DNA of 64,000 bases from assembly GCA_031002005.1 (NCBI GenBank), contig CM061920.1, positions 51,128,610 through 51,192,609 on the forward strand, read 5' to 3'. This DNA is from Vandiemenella viatica. Lineage: Eukaryota > Arthropoda > Insecta > Orthoptera > Morabidae. Each line of letters begins with the position of its first letter. Position 1 is the stretch's first letter. The position numbers were made by a program, and so were the translations under genes. Under the pieces are notes generated by a model that was given only the letters and a program-made list of their open reading frames with translations, was not told the DNA's origin and searched no databases. This document shows, piece after piece, positions 48,277-59,984 of this stretch.

Positions 48277-50390
48277 ATGCAGAAATGTAGCGATTTATCC
48301 GACATCCAAAAGGGCTTTCGGGCCAAGGGTGGAAGCATTTCGGAAACGGCTAATTTTGTGAACTGTTCACGTGCCGCCGTGGTGAAAGTATACCGTGCAT
48401 GGCAAAATGGCACTATTCAAAATCACGGCGTGGAACATGTGGTGCACCACGGGCTAGAGATGACAGAGGCGAACGAAGGCTACGGAGATGCGTTCGGGCA
48501 AATAGACATGCAACTGTTGAGCAACTGACCGCCCAGATGAACCAAGGGGCTACCAAAAGTGTATCCTCAACAACGGTTCAGCGAACGTTGCTGCGCATGG
48601 GCCTCCGCAGCAGACGCCTGGTTAATGCACCTATGCTGACTGCTATTCATCGGCGACGAAGGCTGGAATTTGCACGCCAGTAACGCAACTGGACGTTAGT
48701 GATGTTCTGATACAAGTAAATACGAGTAAATACTCGATACTTTGTTTCGATACCGAGTACTTTACGTATTCGAATCAATTCATTCGATACTTACTCGGTA
48801 TCGGAAGAAAAGTACTTGTATCGAATCGAAAGTATTGAAACGCACCCAGTGTTAAATTCTAAATGCATCATCCCTGCTGCGCCATTCAGTCACGCCTACG
48901 AAATCAATTTCCCGCTGACTTCAATTTGGTAGCATTGAAAATGAAACAAAATCAGTCTTAGAATAACCTCAAAGAGTTTGTTTTAGGACCCTATTTCACT
49001 GTAATAAAGTTGTACTTGGCGCGCATTTCGCTATACCTGGCCAATGGTTGCTCCCGCGCAGCCCCACACAAAAACTAAAAGACATGGTTCACAAGCAACT
49101 AAGTAGCCCATGTGAATTGGAAGAAGAAGAGGCTTAAGCTAGCGTTTCACAGGAATATCACTTCTGGAAACATCACAAAGAAAAAGAAAACGCACCGCAA
49201 TGACAAAGTCTCTCTCTACTTGTCAAACACTGTAATGTCTCTTAAAAGCAATGCATTTACTAAATGGGAAGATATGAAACTTATATTTCCTTGTCTGTAT
49301 AAATATGCACAACAGTATCTTATTATTGTAGCAACGTCAGTATTGAGTGAATGTTTGTTTTCTAATGCGGGTGAAACAATGACAAACAAAAGAAACAAGC
49401 TGTCCCCAAAATATTTGGAACAATTGCTGTAATGGGAAAGCTCCCAAAAGCAGACTTTTATTGTTTAAAGGTGTTAAAACTATAATTAATAAATATTTAA
49501 AGATAAGACAAAACCTTCAAAATTTGCTTACAATGTGAGCTTTTTTTATAATTTTAATAAATCAATAAAAATGTTTACTTGATTTTATTGCACTAGGCAA
49601 ATAAAATAAATAATTAAGCAAAATGCCACGTATATTCTTATATTTCGACATTAATTTTTTTAAAGTATCGATATGAGTAAGTATCGATACTTTTGCAGTA
49701 CTCATATGAGTAAGTATCGTAAGACAATTTGAGTACTACTCATTTGAGTAGGTATCGATACTTTGATGGTATCGGAACATCACTACTGGACGTCCACAGA
49801 GTGGCGACAGGTGGCTTTTTCCGATGAATCACGTTTTATGCTCCATCGGACAGATGGATGTTGGCGCATACGGCGTGAAACGTCTGAAAGCAAACACCCT
49901 GAAACAATTGCTGCAAGGATCCAGGGTGGAGGAGGGAGCATTATGGTTTGGGGAATGTTTTCCTGGCATTCACTTGGTGAACTCATCATTGTGGAAGGCA
50001 CGATGGATCAGCACATGTACGTATCTGTCCTTGCGGACCATTTCCACCCTTATATGTGAATAATTTTTCCCTCAGAATGATGGCATCTACCAGCAGGACA
50101 ATGCGAGTTGTCATACAGCTCGCAGTGTATGTGCGAGGTTCGAAGAGTACCAGGATGAGTTTACCTTACTCCCTTGGCCAGCAAACTCACCGGATTTAAA
50201 CCCAATCGAGAATCTGTGGGACCACCTCGATCGGGTAGTTCGCGCCATGGATCCTCATCGCGTAATCTAGCGCAGCTGGCCACGGCACTGGAGTCGACAT
50301 GGATCAACATCCCAGTGAACACCATCAGGAACCTAATTGACTCTCTTCCTGCACGCCTCGCAGCGGTCCGCTCTGCCAAAGGCTGGTTTT
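48277..50390 (+). pseudogene. Tc1-like DD36E transposase, split by the hAT insertion
   Basis: The N-terminal helix-turn-helix is clear: MQKCSDLSDIQKGFRAKGGS, then SETANFVNCSRAAVVKVYRA from 48277. After a frameshift, RRLRRCVRANRHATVEQLT and TTVQRTLLRMGLRSRRL continue to FARQ, then a stop at 48681 just before the insertion. After the hAT the reading resumes with STEWRQVAFSDESRFML (first D codon at 49823), SIMVWGMFSWHSLGEL, and then QQDNASCHTARSV (second D at 50097). The third is in SPDLNPIENLWDHLD (E at 50208), giving 36 residues between the last two acidic residues. All three catalytic residues survive, but frameshifts and stops break the protein. It ends in RNLIDSLPARLAAVRSAKG. Confidence 0.9.
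48697..49785 (+). mobile_element. Small hAT element inside Tc1, perfect 8-bp target duplication
   Basis: The terminal inverted repeats are TAGTGATGTTCTGATAC at the left and, reversed, TAGTGATGTTCCGATAC at the right. CTGGACGT occurs on both sides (48689-48696 and 49786-49793). Removing the element and one copy of the duplication restores the Tc1 frame W-T-S-T-E-W. Subterminal regions carry repeated GAGTA and ATCGATAC-type motifs that may serve as transposase binding sites. A coding remnant at 49112-49432 has KYAQQYLIIVATSVLSECLF and then SNAGETMTNKRNKLSPKYLE, the hATC dimerisation domain. The N-terminal and catalytic parts are missing, so this is an internally deleted, non-autonomous copy. Confidence 0.95.
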
Positions 50391-50429
50391 TGAGAGGTGA
50401 TCACATTAATGTGAATCGGCTGTGTTTAA

Positions 50430-50830
50430 GGGTTATAAGAAATTGGAATTGTTGATTGGCTTATACCACAATGGTTGCCTATACTATTGTATTCTTAATA
50501 AACTAACTACGAAGATTTTAGCTATCTGTAAATTAATAAAACTTGCGACAAATAAATGAGACAGTGACGCGAATTTAAAACTGTTATTTTTGAAGGTAAA
50601 TATAAATAATTCTTATCCAGCAATAATGCTAAGAATTTATTTGATACTTGAATTATTTTAAGGCTGTAACAACTACTTAAGGTTAAATGCTGTTAAGAAG
50701 GAAAGAAACAAGAAATAAACTTCAAGATGAAGCAAAGATATAACATTTACGATATTTTATAAATGGAATAAACAAATAACAAAACAGTTAATGGAAACTG
50801 GCTGCGAGAGCGGTTACGAAGAGATGATTG
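50430..50830. other. AT-rich spacer
   Basis: No feature is recognised. Confidence 0.35.
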
Positions 50831-50831
50831 T

Positions 50832-50878
50832 GGGTAATCTAATTTAATTGCGATGGAGCGCACACTCCGGTGGCAAGT
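50832..50878 (-). mobile_element. LINE-A 3' tail, antisense
   Basis: TAATTTAATTGCGATGGAGC and CACACTCCGGTGGCAA are the reversed LINE-A tail and 3' UTR tag. It abuts the MITE to its right. Confidence 0.75.
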
Positions 50879-50879
50879 G

Positions 50880-51165
50880 AACTACGTAGCTTGGTCTAGT
50901 GGAGAGAGGGATTGGATAGAAATAAGGTACAGAACACACGACAGCAGGTGAATATTTATTTCCGTCATTTAATTATCTCCTTATGTAATTTACGGTACTC
51001 TGACAAGAGAAAACAGTACAAAATGTCCTCTGGAATCAATACTAAAAAAAGCTACGTGCCACGTTAGACTACGTGGGGGAGGGGGCTTCACAGGAGGCCA
51101 AAATGGAGCCGCGTGGTTTATGGACGCTCCCCAATTTCCATACACACCCATTTTCCCCTTTCCTG
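50880..51165. mobile_element. GTCCATAAAC-type MITE, copy 1
   Basis: The right end reads GTGGTTTATGGACGCTCCCC. The left end (ACTACGTAGCTTGGTC) is shortened next to the LINE-A tail. The interior shares long blocks with 56716-57119, including AATATTTATTTCCGTCATTT and TGTAATTTACG, with no coding sequence. Confidence 0.75.
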
Positions 51166-51339
51166 TACCAGCCTACTTTTGTACTCTACTACATTCAACT
51201 TTAGTAGTTGCGAGACACTGGAAGATCAAGCAGGCGCGTAGAGAAATGGAAATGTATTCAAATAATTTCTTTGTACCCTTTGACTATCTCTTCGTATCAA
51301 CATACCCAGCATATTTACAACCTCAGCTGGCTACATCAA

Positions 51340-51520
51340 AGACCTATATATATTACCCTGGAGGATGCGGGTTCTGATCACTGTGCGGCCGTTCAGATTT
51401 CGATTCTCAAAGGCTTTCCGAAATCACTCCGAGCGAATGCCGAACTCCTCCCCGATCCTCTCTCGGCCCTAATGATCTCGAAGAGGTGTAAAGCCCTAAG
51501 TAAAAAACAAAATAATCTTT
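51340..51520 (+). mobile_element. tRNA-derived SINE, highly diverged
   Basis: GGAGGATGCGGGTTCTGATC marks the decayed box B. The body has TTCCGAAATCACTCC, GCGAATGCCGAACTCC and CTAATGATCTCGAAGAGG, ending in AAAAAACAAAA. It is older than the other copies. Confidence 0.6.
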
Positions 51521-51772
51521 CTCACTTCCTCTAGTTCTTACCATTTACAGTTCCCTGCACTAACAAGATAACAGTAATAACGTTCCAGTTTCTTCTTTCT
51601 GTAAGAATTCCTCACCTAGTGATTCCAAAACACGTTCGTTTCATATTTAATCAGTCCAGGTAATTTTCAGCACCCCTCTACGGTGCCAAGTTTCAAATGC
51701 TTCCTTTCTGTAACAATCCCATTGTCAAAAATGTCAATGCTATAAACTTGCTATAAACTGCTGTGATTCATA

Positions 51773-51921
51773 CAGGGCCGGCGTTAGGGGGGGGGGGGGG
51801 GGTAAGCGGGTCAAATGTACCGGGGCCCGCCCTAAACGATGAATTGGCCGAGGACCCCCAACTGGTTACGTCACTGCTAAGAATGCTTACCCCAGGCCCC
51901 AAATTCCTAGCGCCGGCTCTG
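51773..51921. mobile_element. CAGGGCC-type MITE, short copy
   Basis: The ends are CAGGGCCGGCGTTAGG and, reversed, CAGAGCCGGCGCTAGG. The flanking octamers GATTCATA (51765-51772) and GCTTCATA (51922-51929) match at 7 of 8. A G-run of about 16 and the phrase AAGAATGCTTACCCCAGGCC tie it to the copy at 30260. Confidence 0.8.
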
Positions 51922-51944
51922 GCTTCATACATACATTTAGCAAT

Positions 51945-52170
51945 GTTGGGGAGCGGTAACGCTCTGGCTTTGCATTCGGGAGGATGAGGGTTCGAATCCC
52001 AGTTCGGCATCCAGATTTAGGTTTCCCCAAATCACTCCAGGCGAATATCGGATTGGTTCCTGCAAAATTCCTTGCCGCACTATGCCCCCAGTCCTTTCCC
52101 GCCCCTAATGACCACAACGTCGACGAGACACAAGCAGATAAAGCAAGAAAATGTATACATACATTTAAAA
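51945..52170 (+). mobile_element. tRNA-derived SINE
   Basis: A box-A-like region around GAGCGGTAACGC precedes GCATTCGGGAGGATG and box B GGTTCGAATCC (about 51990-52000). The body has GGTTTCCCCAAATCACTCC and CCCCTAATGACCACAACG. The CAAAAGGCCATGG segment is reduced. Confidence 0.85.
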
Positions 52171-52649
52171 AAGTTATTTTATGTCGTAGTTCAATATTTG
52201 TAACTAAAACATATCTGTGACTGAAGCAAGCTCTTTCCGCTAGTACTCTTCTACTTCTCTGATCATCCTTGCTTCTGCCATTAGTTGTAATTTTACTTCC
52301 CAATATCTCTACGGGTGGAATGTTTCTGTTGTAGAATGTTTCAATAGGGAAAATGAATAATGGTGCGCGGGAAGACGTTGTATTGATTGTATTAATGTTG
52401 TAGAACAGCCATTTTTAAGGACCTATTGACAACACTAAATTCAAACATGGCAGCAGAAATTTCGGCGGTGCGCACAGAACTGCTAAAATCTCGTGGAAGA
52501 GACCAAAAAATTATTAAAATTCATACCAAGATGTTTTTAAATGGAAGAAATTGCGCTTTCTTCATAGAACTAACAGTTGAGCGGTCTGAACAAGGCGCTT
52601 ACTTTCTGGTCCCGCTGTCAAACATCGGAAAGTTTTAAGAACTTTGTTA
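52171..52649. other. Unassigned sequence
   Basis: No feature is recognised. The frame at 52426-52638 has no domain. Confidence 0.35.
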
Positions 52650-52712
52650 ATACGAGCACGCCAAAACGTTGGGTGGTTCGAATCCCACATGTGCGACAAT
52701 CGCAGCTCTGTC
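52650..52712 (+). repeat. tRNA-like fragment
   Basis: A perfect box B GGTTCGAATCC is present with the preceding ACGAGCACGCCAAAACG. No A box at the right distance and no cloverleaf were seen, so this is a SINE fragment or chance, not a tRNA gene. Confidence 0.35.
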
Positions 52713-52752
52713 GCCAGGTCGTAACGCCACGTGAACTTACTTTGCTCAAATA

Positions 52753-53006
52753 CCATGACCACAAGCTGGCACTTGGTTTCAGTGACAAGGGTGGGGAAGA
52801 TTCTCTTCTTTAGGTAAGGGTGTCAGGGATTGGAATAAGTTACCAAGAGAAATTATGAATAATTTACCAAAAACGTTGAAAGTATTTAAAGTTAAAATTT
52901 GTAGAAGGCAAATGTAGGTGGGTGCAGGAAAAGGGTAAGATGGACGTTTAAGGAAATTGCCACCGGAGCGTGTGCTCCATTGCAATTTAATAAAATTAAA
53001 TTAAAC
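52753..53006 (+). pseudogene. LINE-A 3' end (5'-truncated copy)
   Basis: It starts in the C-terminal region as HDHKLALGFSDKGG, with a frameshift into VRDWNKLPREIMNNLPKTL, and ends in RRQM. The 3' UTR tag is GGAAATTGCCACCGGAGCG, and the tail is AATAAAATTAAATTAA. It has the same structure as the copy at 9565. Confidence 0.85.
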
Positions 53007-53632
53007 ATCTAGACATCTACATCTACACATCTTCAGTCACATGTATTCATAAACTCCAGCGATTACATGTAACACTTCTTCCAAAGACAATATTGCCATA
53101 CACTCTCACAATACACGTAAACTCTGTCCATAAACTGTGTCGAACAACTGCCACTGTAAAACTGTAAAGACTGTCTCTTCCGCTCGCTTTATATATGTTT
53201 CATCGAAAGTTGTAGAACATTACAAAGGCTTTCGACAGTACTTAAACCATTAAAAACAATCAGAATTAAAACATAATCAGTTACAATCATTACGAAATGA
53301 TCAGAAATGAAAATGAAAGATACTTAAACAAAAATTATCCACATAAATCATTTTAAAATGTAGAAAATCATCCTTTAAACATCGTAGCTTACCTTAGAAC
53401 TTGTAATAACAAACATTTAAGTAATTCTCTTCCATAGTTCTTTCCTTAAACGAATTAAATAGTATTTACATAATTTCTTTTCATAAAACAAAATCCATTT
53501 ACAACGATTTACAGTGAAAAGCAAGACAAATATACAAAATCATCTTCAATAACACTCTAGCTTGCTACAAATGCTTCATAAAACACAATTCCATTTAAAG
53601 TTTAGGTTTGAGGGTTGTTACAAGGTGGTTCT
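53007..53632 (-). mobile_element. LTR-like sequence, antisense
   Basis: On the minus strand it starts TGTAACAACCCTCAAACCTA at 53632 and matches 44864-45320. A TATA box (ACATATATAAAGCG) is near 53195, followed by a downstream region absent from the other copy. The far end near 53007, beside the LINE-A tail, is not a clear LTR terminus, and a GTAGATG-type repeat lies there. It is a probable solo LTR with no internal region. Confidence 0.55.
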
Positions 53633-53639
53633 CAATTTT

Positions 53640-55971
53640 TTTTTATGTATGTTCAGTTATATCTTCGCCTACGATGACCCGATTTTAATTCTTTTTTATT
53701 GTTATTATTGCATAGAGTATATTTTCGAAATGGTCTAATGTTAATTTCATTGACATCCTTTCTTTTTTTTTTTTTTTCTTTTTTTTTGAGAATTTTTGTA
53801 TATTACTGGCGGAGCTTTCTCGCAGTCGAAATACATATTACGCATATGCAGTGATGCGTTCGACTTTGCTATTTTATTATGAAGTTTATATACATAAAAA
53901 TAAAGCAATCTGATTGAGATCCAATGAAATAGTGTACGTGTGTGTTTGTGTGTGCAATTCCGGAATTGAAATATCGGAAAGATCAGTCCTTGATTCTGGG
54001 ACCCAAATCTCGGAATGACAGCACCCGAGTTCTACTGGTTTCATACTAATATTTAGCAGACTTGGAATTAGGTCTCAATTTGACCATATTTTTTTGTTAA
54101 GATCACATCAAACTATCCCTTTGCGCCTCGCGCCGCACCTTCGCAACCATCGCCGCCGTGTCAGCTTCGGTCGGCTGTGGAATGTAAACTCGCAAATGAT
54201 AAAACGGTACCTCATAATTTCTGTGAGAGCTTTTTCTTCGTGTGGACTATTGAACAGTTTATCGGGTATCAAGCATAATATTCTGACCTTTCATTACGAC
54301 GGATAAATATTTTGTAGGTTCTATGAGCACACTCCTCATCATTCTCTTTTTATATTTTTATTGTATTTTCTTTCCCTGTTTCTTCTCAAACGAGTATCCA
54401 TTACATCACTATTTCATCTAAACGGTGCTGCCTCATTCGAGCAGCGTGTTTGGACTGCCTACCCGTATTTAAAATACAAGACAAACTTTACAAGTGATTC
54501 AGTCTGCCAGCTGACACAGTAGCGCTAGAATATGCCTCGACTACCAGCGAGGTCAAACCGCAGATTAAAATACCATGTAATTTGTTTCGCTAAACTGTCT
54601 TGTGCCAAATCAATTTCCGCTTCACTATATGCTGTAAAATATTCGGAACACTCCCCGTGTCGCCTCCTCTGGGTAACAGCTGGCACCTACTCCAACAATA
54701 ACTGATTAAAGTTTAAGTTGCAATAATAATAATGTAAAATATTATCCACTTACATTTATTTTCTTCTAACCAAGGTATACACTTATTTTAAAATTATTAA
54801 TGTGTTTATTTAAGGCGTTTTTTAAAATTTTTATTTACTTTTTTTTTAAATATGACTTCAATAATTTACACGAAAATAGAAACCATAGTGCAACAGAAAT
54901 TTTATTAATATTAGTTTAAATTTGGGGAAAACCGGGCTAGTATTGGAAGAACGAATCAAGGAAAATAAGGCTCTATTTACGGATTTGCGACCATCGGAAA
55001 AGGTTTTGTCAATGTAGAGTGGATAAGCGGTTAAAAATTTAATGAAAATCAGATCTAATGTCAAGAAAGAACGATAGTTTTTATCGGTATAAGAATCAGT
55101 TTTTTATAATAAAACTAGAAGATAACGACATACAAGTTAAAAGTGGTTTGAGGTTTTGAATAATGAAAAAATATGAGTGAGATAAATGTTAAGAAGTATG
55201 CTGCACTTCTGTGATGATTTATCTTGTTGGTGTATAGGTATGGATATTGCCCTAAACTAGTTGATTAATGTATGGTAAATGAAAGTCGAGAAATTATTGA
55301 AATTGTTTTGGGACACAAAGGCAGGCAAAGATAATGAACTGCACCAGCAGTAATAACAGTAACTGTAGACTAAATATTTTTAAAAAATAGAAAGAAATTT
55401 GTTAAATGTTCTACCAGAAATGAAATTCCTGTAGTTTATTAATTAGTGGAAGGATGAACTAAGGAGGAAAACCAAGACTGGAGAGTGTGAAGGGGATAAT
55501 TGATGGCAGTTTATATCTGGATGTACTGTGAAATTTTCAGGTTACGTCTACATTATCCAGTTTCAAGGTGGACCACTTCCATTTCTCGGCGTCTGTTTTC
55601 TTTATTTTGAATACACTGCCAGTGTTGGATTCCCTGAAAGTTTTCCTCCGCAACAGTTTGCGTGCCAAGAAATCTGCCTTCTTTTTGCTCTGTTTCTTCC
55701 GTCACGTTTAATCGACATGTCTTTCTGTTCTTCTTTGCCCTGGTTTAATACTTTTAAAATGTCTCGCAGATATTAAATATGTTATTTTCGTATTTTCGCA
55801 TTTTTTTTGTCGATATAAGATTTTATTGTCGCTTTTAAAAACACACTCCAACTATTTCATACATGGTGCTGAATGATTATTAGTAGTGAAAGTGAAATGA
55901 TTTTAGTGTTTAATTACTTTTACTGCGTATAGTATTTTTCGTTGTCCAAAGAGTATTTTGTTTTAGTTTCT
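53640..55971. other. Unassigned intergenic sequence
   Basis: Has T-runs at 53761-53790 and 54840-54848. The frames show no domain and no terminal repeats were recognised. Confidence 0.4.
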
Positions 55972-55980
55972 TTTATGTAA

Positions 55981-56233
55981 ACACCGAGCGTGGTGGTGTA
56001 ACGGATAGCGTTCTGGCCTCGCATTCGGGAGGACGGCGGTTCGAATCCCCGTCCGGGCATCCAGATTTGGGTTTTCCATGGTTTCCCCAAATCACTCCAG
56101 GTGAATGCTGGGATGCTTCCTTCAAAAGGCCATGGCCGAATTCCTTCCCATTCCTTGCCCCCATCCTTTCCCGTCTCTGAAGACCCACGTTGTTAAAAAG
56201 GGACGTTAAACTGTTTAAAAAAAAAAAAAAAAA
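55981..56233 (+). mobile_element. tRNA-derived SINE, full-length copy with target duplication
   Basis: This is the best copy of the family. The head ACACCGAGCGTGGTGGTGTA includes the box A region. GCATTCGGGAGGACGGC leads to box B GGTTCGAATCC at 56038-56048. The body runs through TTTCCATGGTTTCCCCAAAT, CTTCAAAAGGCCATGGCC and TTCCTTCCCATTCCTTGCCC, and it ends in a run of about 17 A. TTTATGTAA flanks both sides (55972-55980 and 56234-56242). Box A and box B are the internal promoter read by RNA polymerase III. The A tail and duplication show insertion by LINE enzymes. Confidence 0.95.
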
Positions 56234-56242
56234 TTTATGTAA

Positions 56243-56710
56243 TAAACAAGATCATACTACAAGAAAAGTTATTATAAGTCTGGGCCATTTAGATTTATCC
56301 CCCTTACTAGGCCTTGGCATGTCACGTTCCTCGAGATCGCTGGGAAACTTGTTCTGTGGCACTGAATTAATAACATTTCTTAAATTCTTAAACTTTTTTG
56401 TAATGTTCAACAGTTAGGTAAGACTAATGTACTGGGAAAAAAATAAAATATATCCATATAATCTTGTGATTGGGTGACAGTTTAAAACGACCGCGCATTC
56501 CACCTCTGTCGTGCCTGACCTGCAGTTTAATGTCAATTGCGAACCACAAAGCATTAACAGCTTTTTTCCACATACATGAAAGGAAGCTTTACTTGACTAT
56601 CTCCTTTTTTTTTTTTTTTTTGCAACGTTTATGCTCTATATCGTGTAGATATTCAACTGTGGTAGTTGCAAAATGCTTACTGAAAATAAAGATTGATGCA
56701 ATGTGTATGT
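56243..56710. other. Unassigned sequence
   Basis: A T-run lies at 56606-56622. No other feature is recognised. Confidence 0.35.
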
Positions 56711-56715
56711 ATATA

Positions 56716-57119
56716 AGGAAGCATCCATAAACTGCATGGCTTGGTCTGGACTCTTGAGGCGTAAGGGGGAGGGGTTGGCTGGACTACTTGGGAGAGGGGG
56801 GGGAGTGGGGGAGAGGTGTTTCCTAGCCAACCGACGTAGGTTTTCATTAATATTATTTGTCACTGTTAAAATAAAGTACAGAATACACAACAGCAGCGAA
56901 TATTTATTTCCGTCATTTAATTGTCTGAGTATGTAATTTACGTTAGTCTGACAAGCGGAAAACAGTACACAATGTCTTCTGGAATCAAAAGGTGAAAAAG
57001 CTACGTGCTACGTTGGGAGGGGGTGTGGGCAGAGGCAAAAGCCACGTCGGGCTACGTGGGGGGAGGGGGGGGGGCTTATTGGTGACCAAAATGGAGCTAC
57101 GTGGTTTATGGACGTTCCC
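56716..57119. mobile_element. GTCCATAAAC-type MITE, copy 2 (both ends)
   Basis: The left end AGGAAGCATCCATAAAC and the reversed right end GGGAACGTCCATAAACC form short inverted termini. G-rich strings lie near both ends. It shares interior blocks with copy 1 at 50880. No matching target duplication was found and there is no coding sequence. The superfamily is not assigned. Confidence 0.7.
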
Positions 57120-58240
57120 AAAGTTACGAATATGACTCCGACATTCACGGGCCAGAATGTGTCTCAAGGGTGTGTTTCAGACCAAACATCATCCTCGTCA
57201 GCAGCATTATATCAAGGGTTCTCAAACTTTCTGGACTATTGCTTGAGGTTATTCCTCTCAATCCCATAATATCATACTGAATTACGAGAAAAAAATAAAA
57301 AAAGAGAGAAACTTAAAATGTTCTTTATAAGGTTTTGGTCTGCATGATTTTATGAATAAGACAGTGCGGGAATAAGATATTTGCTGTCTTAAAAGTTACT
57401 AGCTACGGTTTACACCACAGTCAAAAATGAATCAACTTGTTATGCTTATAATTCAGCTCTTTTTTAAAATAATAATAATAATCATTGCAACTGAGTAACG
57501 AAACCGCTACAATCTACAATAGTAGTATAGTAGTGGAATGTCTGGCATAGTAGAAGAACTTCATAGAAACATCGATTATCGCGTTAAAAAACAAATATTT
57601 CCAAACGTCTTTCATAAAAAAATTGTTTACAAATTAATTTTTTTTGCTTTATTGATTTGCACAATATGTAGTTAATACATAATTTGAAATTCGCATAGTG
57701 TAAAAATTTGTAATCTCTTTGAAACACAACAATGATGGTGGGAAATGAGTCCTCAAAATTGTTACAGCCAAAATGGTTAAAGTAATTAAGCATCTTAGCT
57801 GTAGGTTCGTTAGGTCAATTTGTAACAATAGCTTATAAAATTCAAATACATGTTATGCTAGGTGGAATCCAGCAATATTAATTTATTTAAATAATATATT
57901 TATTTAATTCATAACATTGTGCCGAAAAATATAAAAATTTATCAAAATTGAAAACTATAATTAAAGTAAAATACAAAAGAGCAAGGAAAATTTAAAAAAA
58001 AAAACAACTTATTATAGCGCTTGAAAGCTTTTATATATAGTTAGCAATTCAGTCATTCGGAATGCTGTCTGATCATTCGAGTGAAGGACAAACATTGCAG
58101 TTAATTCAACTCCGAGGTCGGATGCAGGACTTGAACTGGCGACCTTCGGCTAAGTCAGTGTGTTAGTTCCTTGCTTCTTCTCCTCATGGAACTCTAAACA
58201 CGGAGCTGAGGACGTACCTTTTCAATACCTTTTTCCCCAG
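57120..58240. other. Unassigned sequence; weak tRNA-like trace near 58110
   Basis: AT-rich. On the minus strand, CGCCAGTTCAAGTCCTGC at about 58120-58140 resembles a box B, but no SINE body follows. Confidence 0.35.
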
Positions 58241-58242
58241 CC

Positions 58243-58460
58243 ACCTTTTTTCTGCTTACGGCTTTACGCCTCGTCGATGTCGAGGTCATTAGAGGCGGTA
58301 AAAGACTGGGGCGAGACAGGGAAGGAATGCGGCCATGGCATTTTGAAGTAACCATCTCGGCATTCGTCTGGAGTGGTATGGAAAAATCATGGAAAACCGA
58401 AATCATGATGGCCGGAGGGGGATTCGAACCAAAGTTATCCCGAATGCCGAACAATCATTA
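58243..58460 (-). mobile_element. tRNA-derived SINE, antisense
   Basis: Reversed box B is GGGGATTCGAACC (about 58418-58430). The body has GGAATGCGGCCATGGC and GGCATTCGTCTGGAGTGGTA, and the TCGATGTCGAGGTCATTAG 3' segment is at the left. Confidence 0.85.
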
Positions 58461-59980
58461 AAGAAAGTTAATGCTTAATTAAGCAGATACTGGAGGTAAA
58501 ACTGAGTAACAGTGGGCCGTTTCTAAATTGTCTGTTGATTTTTCATGAAAAATTCATACTTGTACACGTTTCTAGTTATTTCGTAGCTGAATTGTTCAGC
58601 ATTCATTAACAAGTTACTCCGTCGAACGCCTATTTTAAGACTGACTTTCTTATTATTCCATAGAGAAATATTAAGGTCAATATGCACTCCTCTGCCGTCT
58701 TTGTCAATGCGTTGCGAGATTTTGACGCAGCCGGTAGCTCGAGAATTTTTCACCATTCATGAAACTATTAAAAATGAAAGTTTTCTCTGATAATACTTCG
58801 TTGAACCTCTAGTCTTCTCGCTCAAACGATATCTAGTATTGGGCTTATATTTTTTTGTGTATAGCTCTATTTGAAGTTGTTGATTACGAATAAAATTTCT
58901 ATTGGAACTACTGACAAAATCTGGCATTAAATTTGCTATTTCCCGCAATGAAGATGTGGTACAGAAAGAATCTTATGATTCTCAAATGTTTGGAAGGTAT
59001 GACTTGCTGAATAAACTATGGGCAGTTTACCGCAGTAATAATATGTGCCTTTGCTCGCCACAGCCATGTTTTACAGAGAAATACATTAGTCTCGTGAAAA
59101 TAGAACATATTAAATCGTCTCAGCCTACAGATGATAGAGCTCAGCATTGATGCAGGCGATCAGTTGTTTGTTGATAGACCCATTTCGGCTTTAATTTTTA
59201 TCAAGAGAAACATAAATAGTTTTTATTATTACGGTATGAAAAGTGGCTAAACAGTGCCTGGAGTGCAAGGCTTGTTTATTTTATTTTTATTTTTTGATGC
59301 GTTAATTAAGCAGTGCAACTTTGTTTGGTGACGGCGGTTGTGGCGATAGGATTGTAAAGCCCGCCTGGACTTGGCGAGTGACGTCACCACTGGCGGGGCT
59401 GTCTATTTCTGGCAGCGCCGCGATTTATCTCGGACCTAGGCGCAACCTTACTGTACTATAAAGAACAAAGACTTCCACAACTACACTTTTCTGTATTTGA
59501 CAATGAAACAGAAAAAAGTTTAAGAGTTAATGATAGGGGCACTTTTGGAAATTATCGCACGAACAGTAGTTATTTTTCTTACACATTAAAAAGGAACGAT
59601 AAATCAAAATTCGGCAAATACATTGACGTGTAAACGTTGTCGGAAGACCACATTTAAAATTCAACACCTGCCAACAATAATAGCTGAGCAAAACAAGATC
59701 GGAAAAAAATAATAATAAAGGTAAAGATTTCCGAAGGCAACACATGAATAGCAGCGTTATGAAGAATAATGGGTGGCCAACAAGTGGTAAGTACCGTGTG
59801 TAGACCAGCGTAATAAAACTAGTCGTTCCTTACGGACATGAGTCACGCAGTTCTTGGGAAACAGTAGCCTGCCAAGTGTATGGCAGTAAAGCTATCGTGG
59901 CGGGGAAGAAGAAATACACAGCTACGGGAGATACAGAAACAAACGCCGGGCAGCTGTGAAGCGACCCACATGGTCGCCGT
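58461..59980. other. Unassigned sequence with a CpG-rich patch
   Basis: 59325-59450 is GC- and CpG-rich and contains a TGACGTCA palindrome at 59379-59386. A regulatory role cannot be supported. The frames (for example 58523-58756 and 58902-59150) show no domain. Confidence 0.3.
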
Positions 59981-59984
59981 ACAG

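Larger units (their letters stand above)
48127..50426 (+). mobile_element. Tc1-like transposon with both terminal repeats, interrupted by a hAT
   Basis: The terminal inverted repeats share CACAG, TTCACATTAATGTGA (TCACATTAATGTGA on the left) and CACC. They sit at about 48129-48160 and 50395-50424, flanked by TA. The inner element 48697-49785 is a later hAT. Without it the Tc1 is about 1.2 kb, the usual size for the family. Confidence 0.9.

Noticed and set aside
56030..56060. tRNA gene at the perfect box B
   Set aside because: The box belongs to a SINE with body, poly-A tail and target duplication, and no acceptor stem closes a cloverleaf. The same applies to the boxes at 36263, 51990 and 52690.
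56716..57119. Assigning the GTCCATAAAC MITE to a superfamily
   Set aside because: No flanking duplication was found, so the superfamily cannot be decided from this sequence.
34704..59386. Three TGACGTCA palindromes (34704, 37237, 59379) as cAMP-response elements
   Set aside because: About one is expected by chance in 64 kb and there is no adjacent gene, so three is not convincing.
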